From Oxyruncus cristatus (lineage: Eukaryota; Chordata; Aves; Passeriformes; Cotingidae), in NCBI GenBank assembly GCA_013399855.1, contig VXAY01004092.1:248001-312000 (forward strand): DNA of 64,000 bases, read 5' to 3'. The notes beneath the pieces are model-generated. The model saw only the letters and a program-made list of their open reading frames with translations, did not search any database and was not told where the DNA came from. Within the stretch, counting starts at the first letter, position 1. Every line of letters starts with the position of its first letter. Positions 46,884 to 57,612 of the stretch are shown here, piece by piece. The translations under genes and the position numbers were made by a program.

Positions 46884-46936
46884 AGAAAGAAAGAAAGAAA
46901 AAAAGAAAAAAAAAGAAAGAAAGAAAGAAAGGAAGG
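46884..46936. repeat. (GAAA)n microsatellite
   Basis: Interrupted GAAA units with longer A runs, all purine on the plus strand. Likely polymorphic in length. Confidence 0.93.
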
Positions 46937-48238
46937 TAACTCAAGCAGGTAGCAACCATATCTGCCTTCTACAATGCTATTAACTAATACAAAGCCCTTC
47001 AAGTCAGGATTTACCTTGTTCACATCTACAGAATGAACAAGTCTTGTTTTCCAACCTTTCTGGTGCTAGTAATATGAAGGAAAATAGTTGTGAAATTAAG
47101 AAAAACACTACATCACCAAGGTGTTCTATGAGCCCCAAGCAGGATTATACAAACAGAGCAAGTAGGCAGGGGAGAAATCTCCTCCTGATCTCTGCCTGAG
47201 GCTATTACAGAAGCTCCTACAGCAGGTATGGACACCCTCCTGGTTTGTCCTTTCACCTCTCTCATATACTTTGTGTCCTTGTTTGGGATTAATTGCCAAC
47301 AGCATTAGACCAGATAAACTGGATTTTGGTGGGAAGTATTCTCCAGGAACGTGTGATAATTCATACTGCTGAAGCCTTTCAAACACTTCTCCTCACAAGG
47401 CGTGTCCTGTTTCCCTCCTAAAAGCTCTTCTGGTAATTATTTGAAACTGGTTTTTCCCCCAGACTTTGTTATTGCTCTATTTTTGCGTTAGACGTCACAG
47501 GCTTTGCCTGCTTTAGAACAGAGAAATGCAAAATCCTTAATGCTCTGTGCTTACATGGGAACTCAGAACATAAATTCATAGCAAGGACTCTATAGCTCTA
47601 GTTTTGTAACAAGCATGTGACAAAAAATGATGGCTTTATTAGAGGATAGGAAAACAAACATTTTTAGGCATAAAAATTATTCCGGAGTGATAAGGACTAC
47701 TCTTATGACGTAAGGGACAATATACTATGTAAATATGTAAGGGCTCTCAAGAGTTGCTGGGCCTGTCACTCCTGAATTCAGGTGTCCCCCGTCCACACAA
47801 CTTCTTTTGGATGGGTTGATCAGATTTTAACTCAAAATTTATTGAGTAGCCACGGTGTTTGATGGCACATACAGTGTAAAAGTGATGCTAAATACCAACT
47901 GTTACAATAAAAGGAAATGTTTTCTCCATTGTGTTTAAGCTAATGACCTGGAAAAGCCCCACTCCCCACCCTCATGTGAACCTTCCTTTTGACACTGGAA
48001 CAAACTCCAAATTGTACAAATACCACGCAGAAGGTAAACTTATGGAGATCCCCATGACTTTCCAATGATATTTGTTGGCTATAGCTTTTGACCAACTCTT
48101 ACCCTTTTTTCCCCTTCGTTCTATAGCCTTCCAATCCTATCTCAATATCTGGAAAAAAATGTGGTTTTTCAAATACATGTCGCACGTTCTCCAAGTAACA
48201 CACATTAAACAACTGGGAAAAATGTGTCACAGTTTAGG

Positions 48239-48262
48239 AAAAAAAAAACACACACACACACA
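48239..48262. repeat. A10-(CA)7 compound microsatellite
   Basis: An A run passes directly into CA dinucleotides. Confidence 0.92.
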
Positions 48263-48653
48263 CCTTTTTGTTATGCCTAAATGATACATATTGCAGAATA
48301 TGGAAAATATTAGAAAAAAAAAGACAATGATAAATCCCTTAACTTGAGGCTACTCTTCTTAGGTTGTTTTTTCTCTGAATAAATGTAGTCTTAATGAAAA
48401 CTGTCACTGCAAAATGGAATGCAATCATTAGATAAACTGCTGAATTACAAATTCCACCCACATGTGAATGGGTATATAAGGCTGCACAATATTATGGGAG
48501 TTTATTTCTGCACCAGGATTACTAAGGGAGGGGACTATCAATGATGCTAAGATAACTCAAACCTTTTCTCCTTTATTTAGGTTTTTCAACTCTTCCCATA
48601 GCTAGTGAGAATGGCTAAGGAAAGGCTGTGGTGAGATTTCAGTAAATACAGTT

Positions 48654-48671
48654 AAAAAAAAAAAAAAAAAA
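48654..48671. repeat. A18 homopolymer
   Basis: Eighteen A residues. No adjacent retrotransposed sequence recognised. Confidence 0.92.
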
Positions 48672-51600
48672 GGACTGACAGGGAGCAATTTTTTTTAAGG
48701 TATCTACAACTTTTTCATACATCACACAGGTTTTCTAATTAACATCAGTGAAAACCTGTACTCCTACAACAGGCCAGTAATGTCAAGACCCACACTAAAT
48801 AAGTATCAGCAGCCTCGATGTTGATTCTACTTAGCACCTGTACTTATTTCTTTGCAAAATTCCATTGCATATTCTGTTCTGGATTGCTCCTTGACCTAAT
48901 GACCAGCCTGATTTCTTTCTGGGGGCTTCAGACTGAAGAAAAGAGCAAAAAACAACTATTTGAAATTGCAAATTTATCTTTTCTAGCAAATGCATGAGAC
49001 TTCAACCTTCTTATCCCGAATGACTCCAGGCTTATCCTATTTCTTTTAGTTCAAATACAAAACACGTGCTTATGAAGATACTGGTGTGACTTCTATTCAG
49101 ATTTAACTTACTGTATTGCTGGGGACTCTATCATAAACACAGCCATGCATGAGATTAAATGCAGTTTATGAAATAAGAACGTCACTTGTTTAATTCGCTT
49201 CAAGTAATTCAGCCCTAGTGCATTTAACAACATAATTAACACCAGTGCTGGTCTCTGCTGCCATTGTGTGTCAAGAAGTGCTGCACTTAAACCTGCATCA
49301 AGGTCACCTTCCCCCATAACTCTTGTAATCCCAAATCACCTCGCAATAAAACACCTGCTGTCAGTGACTGAACAGATTGGTGTTATTTTCAACAGCCTAA
49401 TAGAGTAGAAGAGCTGTGCCACCTCGAATAGAGGCCAGATTTTAAGCTACCAGGCACGTAGGAATATTAGACGTGCACTTAAAATGAGCCACGACACTTC
49501 TGACATTCCATAAAAATCAGTTTCCTCAGAGGCTCTTACAGGGCTTTAGAATGGCACAAAACCTTGCTGGGAAAGAGAAGAAACTGCTCATTATACTAAA
49601 AGTACCTCACCAAAATATATTTCCTTTGGCCTGTTTTAAATACTGTCAAAGGGTGTTTCCGAGGCCCTGCAGTGCTCTGGGTGCCAGCACAGGGGAAAGT
49701 AAAGCTCGACACGTATAAAATAGGGCAGGTTCTAACACTGCAATTAGCTTCACACTGGTAGATTAGCAGGCCTGCAGAGACCTCTCTCAGTCAGTTAAGC
49801 TCCAAAATGACTGTGTCTCTAGCAGACCCAAATTCAGCAAATAGGACAGTTTATAATTTGCTTGTTTGGATTTCCAGTATATATGGCATATATGGAAATA
49901 CATACAGGGCAAACATTTGTACTTATTTCCCCTAAAGTGGCTTTTATTAGATTTTGAAAGACTGAAATTATCAGAATCACGGAACAGCCTTTGCTACATG
50001 AAAGGTCACAGTCCCACAGATCTGTCCTCATCAATCTTCAGCCAACACTGTTCCACCTTGGGACCTACATTATACTTTCAAGTCTTGATTCCTTAAATTA
50101 AGGCTTCCAGAAACGAGAGGTGCTAAGAATGGTACCAGGGCATTTGTCTTGACCCTGATTTTTCAGTTTAGCCGACTAAGAAGCACATATTCCTGCCAGC
50201 TGTAAGGAGATGCTCCCAAAGAACCTACAAGTCTGTGCATTCCTGGACAAGCAGATCTCAGCCCACAAACACCCTGTATTGCTCCTGACCTCTTCCAGCT
50301 GCAGAGCCCTGCTAGCAGGATCATCCGGAGGTTCTGCAGGTGATGGCCCTCCATTGCACAGAAACAAAACAATAAATCACAATAGAAAATAAGCAGACTG
50401 CTACAGATCACGCTCCATTTTACTATTTCATTCCCCAAGTTTGTCATAAAGGTAAATGCAAGCTATTAAGTAATATTTTTACTGACTTGGCATTTCTGTA
50501 GCTTACACTGCAGGAGAGCAGCCCCCACGAACTGGTTACTTGAATAGATCATAAAGAACATACTCTTTTCACTGCGCATGTTCATCTCTTTTTTTCACTG
50601 TACAATTAGTATAGAAAAGCTGGAAGAGAAATTCTTTGATCCAGGAGGATAATACTTCGCAGAAGACCACATGATATTTTTCCAAATTCCATCACTGGGC
50701 AAGAAAGATGGACTTAATCAATCTGGATTTCTGGAACTGCTCCATTTCTGCTTTTCTTTTGATCAAGCTATATGTGTTAAGATGCAATAACTCTAGGCAG
50801 GTAAAATTTATGCACCAGCTTCTTTGAACTTCAAACAAGCTTGCTGGACCCTCTAAATTCAATTTTATCTGCAACTCAATTATGTGGAAGTTGATCTCTC
50901 TCCTCTCCGCAAGAAAGTATATTTCCATTTGCATCATCTCATAATTTCATATAACCTCCTGTGGAATCCTATTTCCCTTGTCAAATATGATCAGCTTGCC
51001 TAGGAAAGTTACAGACTGCAGTTATCCAAGTATGTATTCACACAGCTTCCGACAGTCTTTGCCCCAGTAAAGATGGGGCAAAAAAAATTAACATTTAAAA
51101 TAATCCCATCCTTGTCATAGATGAAAAACTGGAAATGTACTTCCCAAGTTTTTTACTACGATCAGTTTAGTTCTCACCGAGATTTTGTAGGAAAATCAAC
51201 CACTTTAGAAATAAAATAGCCCCTGTTATGACTTGTGGGCAGCTAATCATGGGAGGATTTTGTGACAAGACCCGGGGTGCCACCATTTAGCTCTAAGAGC
51301 AGGTGTGGTACCTGCCCTGAGCCCCTGAGCGCAGCATAGGAGAGAAAGGCACAGCAAACTCTGGATACTGATGCTGCACAGATACTGTACAACCTGAGCA
51401 CAGTGGGAAACTGCCGTTCCACAGTGATTTAATGTCAAGCAAAATACTCACTGAGCTGTCTTTTGACACACCTGTAACTAACACAAACCCCAGGTTTTTT
51501 CTACTGCAGACCAAGATGGTAAAAAAACCTCTTTTTACTGCAGCACACAGCTCTGTTGTCAAGCACCTCGTGCACCCTCAACCGCAGGACACAGTCAACT

Positions 51601-52629
51601 TTTCCTCATCACTCTGACATATCTACAAGGTGTCCCCTTGACAGAGAATCCCCACCTTCCCTACACAAACTGCCCCAACGTTTTGCTACTGTTAGTATTA
51701 AAACAAACGACACTGTTGCTGCTTGTCCTACCGAACTCAGCCCCTTCCCACAAAGCAGCTTTTAAGCCACGTGGTATCCCCCAGGACTGCTATCAGATTA
51801 CTGCCATTTGGGTTAATGATGAGATGGAAACTTCCTACATGTTTGTGGTCTGAGAGGCAACTCAAGATCACTGTGCTGCACACAGGCTCTGCCTCCACCC
51901 CGATTCTCCCTCCCACCACCCCCTGCCATTTAGTCGCGCTGATGAGGCCAGAACTGCCAATCTGCTTCGTTTCATTACATGAATAACAAAATACCAGTAA
52001 ATCTTTTTCCAGTACAGCTTTGCCAATAACTTGGCACTCGAAAAGCCTGGGTAAAACTGTCACAGAAAGGTGAAGATAAATCTTGAGGCCAATTAACAAC
52101 TCCCGAACTTCAAGCTGAATTTTCGCAATTGTATGGACATGAGCTCTCAGGAGAAAGTCTATGCAACAGAGAGCAATTAGAGACACTCCCCACTGCTTTA
52201 TAGCCAATTACAGATACCCTCCTAGCAACTGAATAATTTTCTTTACCAATAGATCTGTGAGAACTTTTTAATCTTTTTTGAATTTGTCCTTAAGCAAGTA
52301 GCCTGTGCCAACTCTGCACTGCTCTGACACTCATTTTGCCACAGCACTGCAGCATATTGAGCTCGTTGCCATGTGCAGTATGAAAACAGGGCCTGGCCAA
52401 GAATGCATTGCCAGAGTTAAGGGTTCTGAAAGAGGTACTAGCCAAGAGATGCCAAGCTTCCAAGGAAAAACTCAGTGGCCTGGAAGACGTTAATTTCATT
52501 TTGCAAATTACCCAGGAGTGATTTTGATAGTTGTGGTGAATTTATTAAGCTCCAATGAAATATTAACCCCCTGATTTCCTTTTACATCTACCGTGCTATT
52601 AGCATAAACCCAGTCACATCAGTCCTGAT

Positions 52630-52877
52630 TTATGATGCTTTAAGTAGGAGAATAATTAAATCCATTATGCCACTCTCCAAGAAATCAAGTGTGAGACACA
52701 CCACTCTAGACTGGCTTGATGAGGGGGGAAAAATATTCCATCTAGCCCAGATCTTTTGTAATTCAAACATGAAAGCCCCTGTGCTGTCCATCCCACAGGG
52801 CTGTCTCTCCCAGTTACTGCTATCACTTTCATCCTCTTTCTTCAGGATAGGGGAAGAGATAAACTCTGTTAGAACTT
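52630..52877 (-). other. Candidate terminal coding exon, 82 codons
   Basis: On the minus strand a good pyrimidine tract and acceptor (CTACCTCTTCTGTCTGTTCT then CTGCAG) is followed by two bases completing a codon and 81 sense codons to a TAA. The peptide contains EVLTEFISSPILKKEDESD, SSNWERQPCGMDSTGAFMF and ELQKIWARWNIFPP. The mixed charged composition is less like random AT-rich translation than other frames here. No domain is recognised. The same frame is also open upstream of the acceptor (to 53082), which weakens the argument. If joined to the 55558-55634 candidate, the phases disagree and give an early stop, so they are not adjacent coding exons of one transcript. Confidence 0.22.
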
Positions 52878-53917
52878 CTGCAGAGAACAGACAGAAGAGG
52901 TAGACATCTATTTTGAGCAAAATATTACCCCATCCAAACCAGTTCAAGATAAAAGAGAAATAGCCTCTCCTACTGGAAGTGTTCCAATCAAGAGGAAATA
53001 TTCTCTCTATCTCCAATGAGCCACTAACAACCAACACAAAAATATTCCTCAGACTGAGGGGCCACGCACAAGAGTGCTGCAAGTAAGAGGCAAATGCAGA
53101 ATTTCCAATGTTTTAAACTTGCTGTAGGTGCTACTCTTCAATCACTCTGCCCTACAGACATTTCCAGGCTACCCAGGGTTTCCTTATGCCAGGGTTTTTC
53201 TAAGCTGCATCCTTACAACAGAGCATCCAGTCCTTGGTTTGCAGGTATTTCTTTTCCCTGAAGTTCCATCAAGGTGGGATTTTCACAGTTCAACTCCAGG
53301 AGGAACATCACAGGTGTGATTAAAACACACACACACATCACCCAACACAGACTTTGCCAAGAGTCCTGAGTACACAGTTTCTCAGTCAGTCACAAAAAAA
53401 TCTTAGGGGGCCTGGTTGTTATCTGAGTCCAGAATAGCATAATCACTCCACTACTTGCTCCCCATTTCTTGAAGACAGTTTCTTAAGCTTCCCTGAATCA
53501 GATTACTCCTTAATCAGATGACTTGACCAATGAAACTTGTCCATGAAAATTTGGCCACTACTTGCGATATCTGCATTTGGAGAGACAACCAGCACAACTT
53601 CAGCACCTAACTTCAGTCAGACAGTTATGTCTCCATTGCCATGCAAGCACAACAGAGAGGTGAGAAGAAAACAGAGCTGAATAAAAGCTGAACAGATGGT
53701 AGTTTAGCAAGAAAGTCCTTGATCCCATACAAAACACAGATCTCTCCAAATTCTCTTTTAACTGACTTACTGGTTCTATTTCCCTGATTAACAAGGACTA
53801 TCCTCCCTCAAAAGGGTATGTCTTTGATCTACTCCTTCTAATTCTGGAAACAATCAACAGCTTTTACTTATGTAGGAACTTTTCAAGACTAAAAAGTGGT
53901 TTGTCTTCTTTTTTTGT

Positions 53918-53936
53918 GGGGGTGGGGGTGGGTGGG
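53918..53936 (+). other. G-quadruplex motif, four G runs with one-base loops
   Basis: The plus strand reads GGGGG-T-GGGGG-T-GGG-T-GGG after a T-rich stretch. Four runs of at least three G separated by single T loops is the most stable class of quadruplex-forming sequence in vitro. No gene or promoter is visible beside it, so a role cannot be assigned. It may simply be a GGGGGT repeat. Confidence 0.85.
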
Positions 53937-54179
53937 CATGGAATGCCAATGCCAACTTCCAACAAGAAGAAGCCTTTTATCTAGAACCTTATTGTGACAA
54001 TATTTACACCCAACCATCCTCTGGAAACACAGTAATGGAACTATTTTTGTTTAGATTCAAAACATCTTCGAAAACCTGTATTTCAGAATGGGCTTGAAAT
54101 GACTTGGGGAGACCACCTTTTCTATCACTTGCCCCAGCAGGAATGGCCACGATGTATCCTTGACAGAAGTCTGGCTCAT

Positions 54180-54680
54180 CTACTTGCTCCCTGTGAAGTA
54201 CACTTCAGTATTTCCTCTATCACCCTATTACAGCACTTAATTACCCCTAACATGAGAAGTTTCATCCAATTTAATCCTGTGTAAGACCTGCTTCTTCTTT
54301 CACCCACCACTATGGAGATGGGGATGGAGAACAGATCATTCCTTCTTTCCAGCAGCATTTTATACATCTGAAGGGTTTTATCACGTGTTACTTCATCGTC
54401 TCTCAACTGAAGTCTCTGAATCATTCTCCTAAGTCATCATCTCCAGATTCTGATTTCTCCCAGTGCTGTCCTTCAGGCAGTCTCTTATTATTTTGTCTCT
54501 TTCTTTACCCACGCAGCTCACTATTGGACGTTATTCCTCTCCAGCCAAGGCCTCACCAGTGCTGGCCAGAGTAAAACAATTCCAAGACATGCCCGGGCAC
54601 TGAACTACCTCATGTGCCACATCTTTTTTGTAGCAGCAAGATGACAATGACTCACACGCCCCGTGCCACGCACTCTCTCT
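54180..54680 (-). mobile_element. Ancient CR1 LINE fragment, late ORF2
   Basis: On the minus strand the order of CR1 ORF2 can be followed. Near 54534-54581 it reads LWPALVRPWLERNNVQ, matching the family's LYSALVRPHLEYCVQ (compare LYSALLRPPLECCVQ in the 15 kb copy). Near 54330-54420 it reads LQLRDDEVTRDKTLQMYKML and RRNDLFS, matching [14 protein letters not shown]....LFS. Near 54176-54280 GLNWMKLLMLGVIKCCNRVI fits the FRLDIRKNF..V..HWN region loosely. Upstream, ATCTTTTTTGTAGCAGCAAG fits the stretch encoding the variable alanine and lysine-rich segment. Highly decayed and without a tail. I see no later feature up to 55557. Confidence 0.72.
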
Positions 54681-55557
54681 CTTGCTGAACTGCCACTTAC
54701 CCCGTAGTTTCTCTCCTCACAGGGGCACAGCTGAGGGCAGAACACCCCCCCCATCTGTTCAAACCATCTCTCCCATTTGCCAATCTAAATCCTACAACAT
54801 ACCCACAGTCTCCTCCTGCACTTCTAACACTTGGCTCCACTAAGATGATGCCAGTGTACCTAGGAGAGGTTTCTGCAGGGCTTTATTTGCTGTTCTTCCC
54901 ACCTGAGAGTCAAACTGTACAGCTCCTTTGTTAGAGAGCTTCTCCTACGCCCTCACCCCCATTTCAGCACATAACAACTAAGTTCACCTTCCAGAGCACA
55001 TTCCCTGCCACGTACTCTCATTTCCAGGTCTTTCCTACAGCATCATACTCAAATTAACATACATGGCCAGCTCTATGTGCAGCACCCATTTCATCACTGT
55101 CTTTTTCAATTTAAATCTATGCAATGTGTGAATAACTAGTAAGACAGGCAATGCTACAGATACATCAAAACCCTGCTTTCTAAACAGACAATTAAACACA
55201 TACAATACACCAAAGAGACACTCAGATTTCTTCTGTAGTGTCTGCAGCTTGTGTATGGTTCCCAGCTGGAAAACTGGGATAAAACCTGTGTACCCTAAGT
55301 GCCACGAGCAGCCTGGAACACACAGGACATTCTGGTGTTACAGCACATGCCCTAAATAAAAAAAGAAGAGCTCTGCTGTTCACATGTGCAGCTCAGGAGC
55401 ACAGAAACACCTCATAGTCAAATATTCATGCACACAGCTCTGAAATCACCTCTCTCCAATTTTAATATAGTTAAATTTGAGAATTTGCACAAGAACATGC
55501 AGAAATCAAATCGAAGAGAAAAGCCACTGTGATTATAATAAAAGCTAATTTACTTAC
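54681..55557. other. Cytosine- and pyrimidine-rich single-copy DNA, no gene
   Basis: Nothing recognised. The part 54660-54960 is C and T rich (a C8 run at 54745-54752). It may still belong to the old CR1, but I cannot follow the homology. Confidence 0.5.
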
Positions 55558-55634
55558 CATGCATTTGTCTATAGCTCCTGTGAAAATTGCTTTAACCAGT
55601 TGTAGCTGTGGGCTGAGAATGAACTGCACTCTTC
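55558..55634 (-). other. Exon candidate, 77 bp, strong donor
   Basis: On the minus strand CTGATAAGCTTTAG is followed by 77 bases ending ATG/GTAAGTAAATTAG, an excellent donor. After two leading bases one frame is open across 25 codons and contains VQFILSPQLQLVKAIF and TGAIDKCM. The other two frames contain stops. The peptide has ordinary protein composition, but I cannot assign it to a family. The acceptor tract is only fair. It ends at a codon boundary. It may be an internal exon of a minus-strand gene whose other exons are outside the window or unrecognised, an lncRNA exon, or chance. Confidence 0.28.
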
Positions 55635-57542
55635 CTAAAGCTTATCAGAAGAAATAGGCATTAATGGAACACTGATTTTAAAAGTAAATAAGTAAATTGG
55701 AAATTAAAGTTCCCAAAGCAACTAGAACTCTGTCACATTGAATGTGGGTACTGAAGTGAAAAATTAAAATACACATAACGCACAAATGGAGAGTATTAAA
55801 GAACTGCCATGAAACAGCATAAGAGCACAGTGCTTCTTCAAGGGCAGGATCCATTAGATTTCTGTTTCCCTCCCTGCCTGGAAACATAGCACACCCCAAG
55901 AGATCTGAGAGACAGATCCAGGAATAAAAAGGATTTCCTTGGGAAAAAGGAAAAAAAAAAAAGTAGAAGGACCTTTCACCTGGACAGGTTTGAAAACACC
56001 GTTGTTATTGTTACACTGTGCAAAGGCACCCTGGATGTACACAGAAGAAAAGTGCCTCACAACTGGGCCAATTCTGATATTAATTCATGTCCAACTCAGC
56101 TTAAAGTGCTGATCTTGATTAAAAGTGGCATCAGTTCTGACAGAAGCAGATGTTCCTTGTAACACTTTTATATACTTAACAGGCACCATCACAACCACTT
56201 AACAAACACTTCCAAGCCGGGCTATTATCCACAACAAGCTACAGTATCACTCAGCACATTCATTTTGAAAAGGTGTAAGTTGCAACTAGTAGCCAAATGC
56301 CACTGTGCAGGGTGGATAGGTGGGATGTTAGAAATTGCAGCCAGTTCTCAACCTGACTACAGCTTTTGAAAATTCACCTGCAATACAGAGACACCCAGTG
56401 CCATGCATAAAACTGAGATTTTGTATTTGACACCCCACTATCTTGTCACAATTAACTGGGAGGTCCCCGAAAGGACACCAAATGATACACCTTTGCAATA
56501 CCCTGAAATCTTGATTGAGAAAATCCTCTCACCCTGACCTATAATAAAAGAGTGACTTCAACCTGTACATAACAAGCGGTCAGACTATGAAACAAAGCCT
56601 GGAGCTGTGGGATTATTCAAGCACTAAAAATATCTTTGTCAACGAGAGGGAATATGTCTGTTGGTCTCTCACTGTTAATGCAGGAGTCAGTTGAAAATAT
56701 TATTTGATCAAAATACCCATATGCTTCAAAGATCAGTAACAGATCAGACACAATACTGACATGAGACATTGATCTTCAATTCTTATCATTTATTTGAACA
56801 GAGACCTCTCTATCTCTACTACTGTACCACATGTAAGTAGATGCCACAAAAATGGGAAATATCTATGACATTGATAAGACACGAACAATTGAAGGAGAAA
56901 GGGAATATTTTGCAGTGGCTAGTTTAAAGATCCCTATCCTGTAATTCAAGCAAGATAATTTGACAATAAGCACCCAGTAACATTAGGAATAATTATCTAT
57001 ACACTTCTCTTGCTGCTTAAACAAAACTGGTCTAAACAGCCTTTCCATCCCAAAGTCCATTTGTGCATACTACAGACAACACAAGTAACTGTTTAAATTT
57101 CAGCTAAAAAACCCCCAAAATGTGTACTAGGAATATTTTTGCTTAAGTCTTTCTGCAAAAAGACTTTCACTGAAAAAAAAAAGTAAATGAAATGCAATTT
57201 CTGTTCTTTCAGTCCAGATTTATCTGTCGACAAGCAGCCAGTTCCTTAGCTGACACTACACAGGCTGAACTGTACCAGAGACCTCAATTCCTCCTTTGGT
57301 GGCAATCAACATTACATTTGCTCTGAACAAAGCATTTTGGGATCCCTTTTCAGACATCTGTTAAAAAAACCTCTTTGCATATACTGTTAACCTGTACATG
57401 AGAAAAGAACTTCACCCAGAAAAACAGAGAGAGAATATTTTATAACGTGAGTGTATCAGACTTCATTTATATTTGCCACATCTACATGAATAGTATGGCA
57501 CTAGTAGTACTGTATCTTTTCTAAGTAGGTCCCCATAAATAT
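55635..57542. other. Single-copy DNA, no gene recognised
   Basis: No gene, RNA or transposon recognised. Confidence 0.6.
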
Positions 57543-57612
57543 TACTAGTTATACTACTAGTTATACTACTAGTTATACTACTAGTTATACTACTAGTTAT
57601 ACTACTAGTTAT
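57543..57612. repeat. 12 bp minisatellite, about six units
   Basis: Five perfect tandem copies of ATACTACTAGTT follow a 10-base partial unit, with no internal substitutions. Each unit contains the palindrome ACTAGT. Perfect identity between units points to recent expansion or ongoing homogenisation. Confidence 0.97.

Larger units (their letters stand above)
44261..54179. other. Single-copy DNA, no gene recognised
   Basis: No gene can be supported. Simple repeats: A16 at 45664-45679, GAAA repeat at 46884-46936, A10 plus (CA)n at 48239-48262, A18 at 48654-48671, (AC)n at 53324-53337. At 51550-52210 both strands carry open frames (156 codons on the minus strand, 51737-52207) and CpGs are more frequent than nearby, which might mark a constrained non-coding element. 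A terminal-exon candidate at 52630-52877 and a G-quadruplex motif at 53918-53936 are listed separately. Confidence 0.5.

Noticed and set aside
51737..52207. 156-codon minus-strand frame as a protein-coding gene
   Set aside because: No motif is recognised, frames overlap on the other strand, and there are no splice signals. With roughly one stop in 18 codons at this composition, about one such frame is expected by chance in 64 kb over six frames.
4625..55634. Joining the minus-strand exon candidates (55558-55634, 52630-52877, 8560-8620, 4625-4763) into one gene
   Set aside because: The 77 bp candidate ends at a codon boundary while the next candidates start with one or two bases of a split codon. 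Direct joining gives stops or frame loss. The candidates share no recognised family either.
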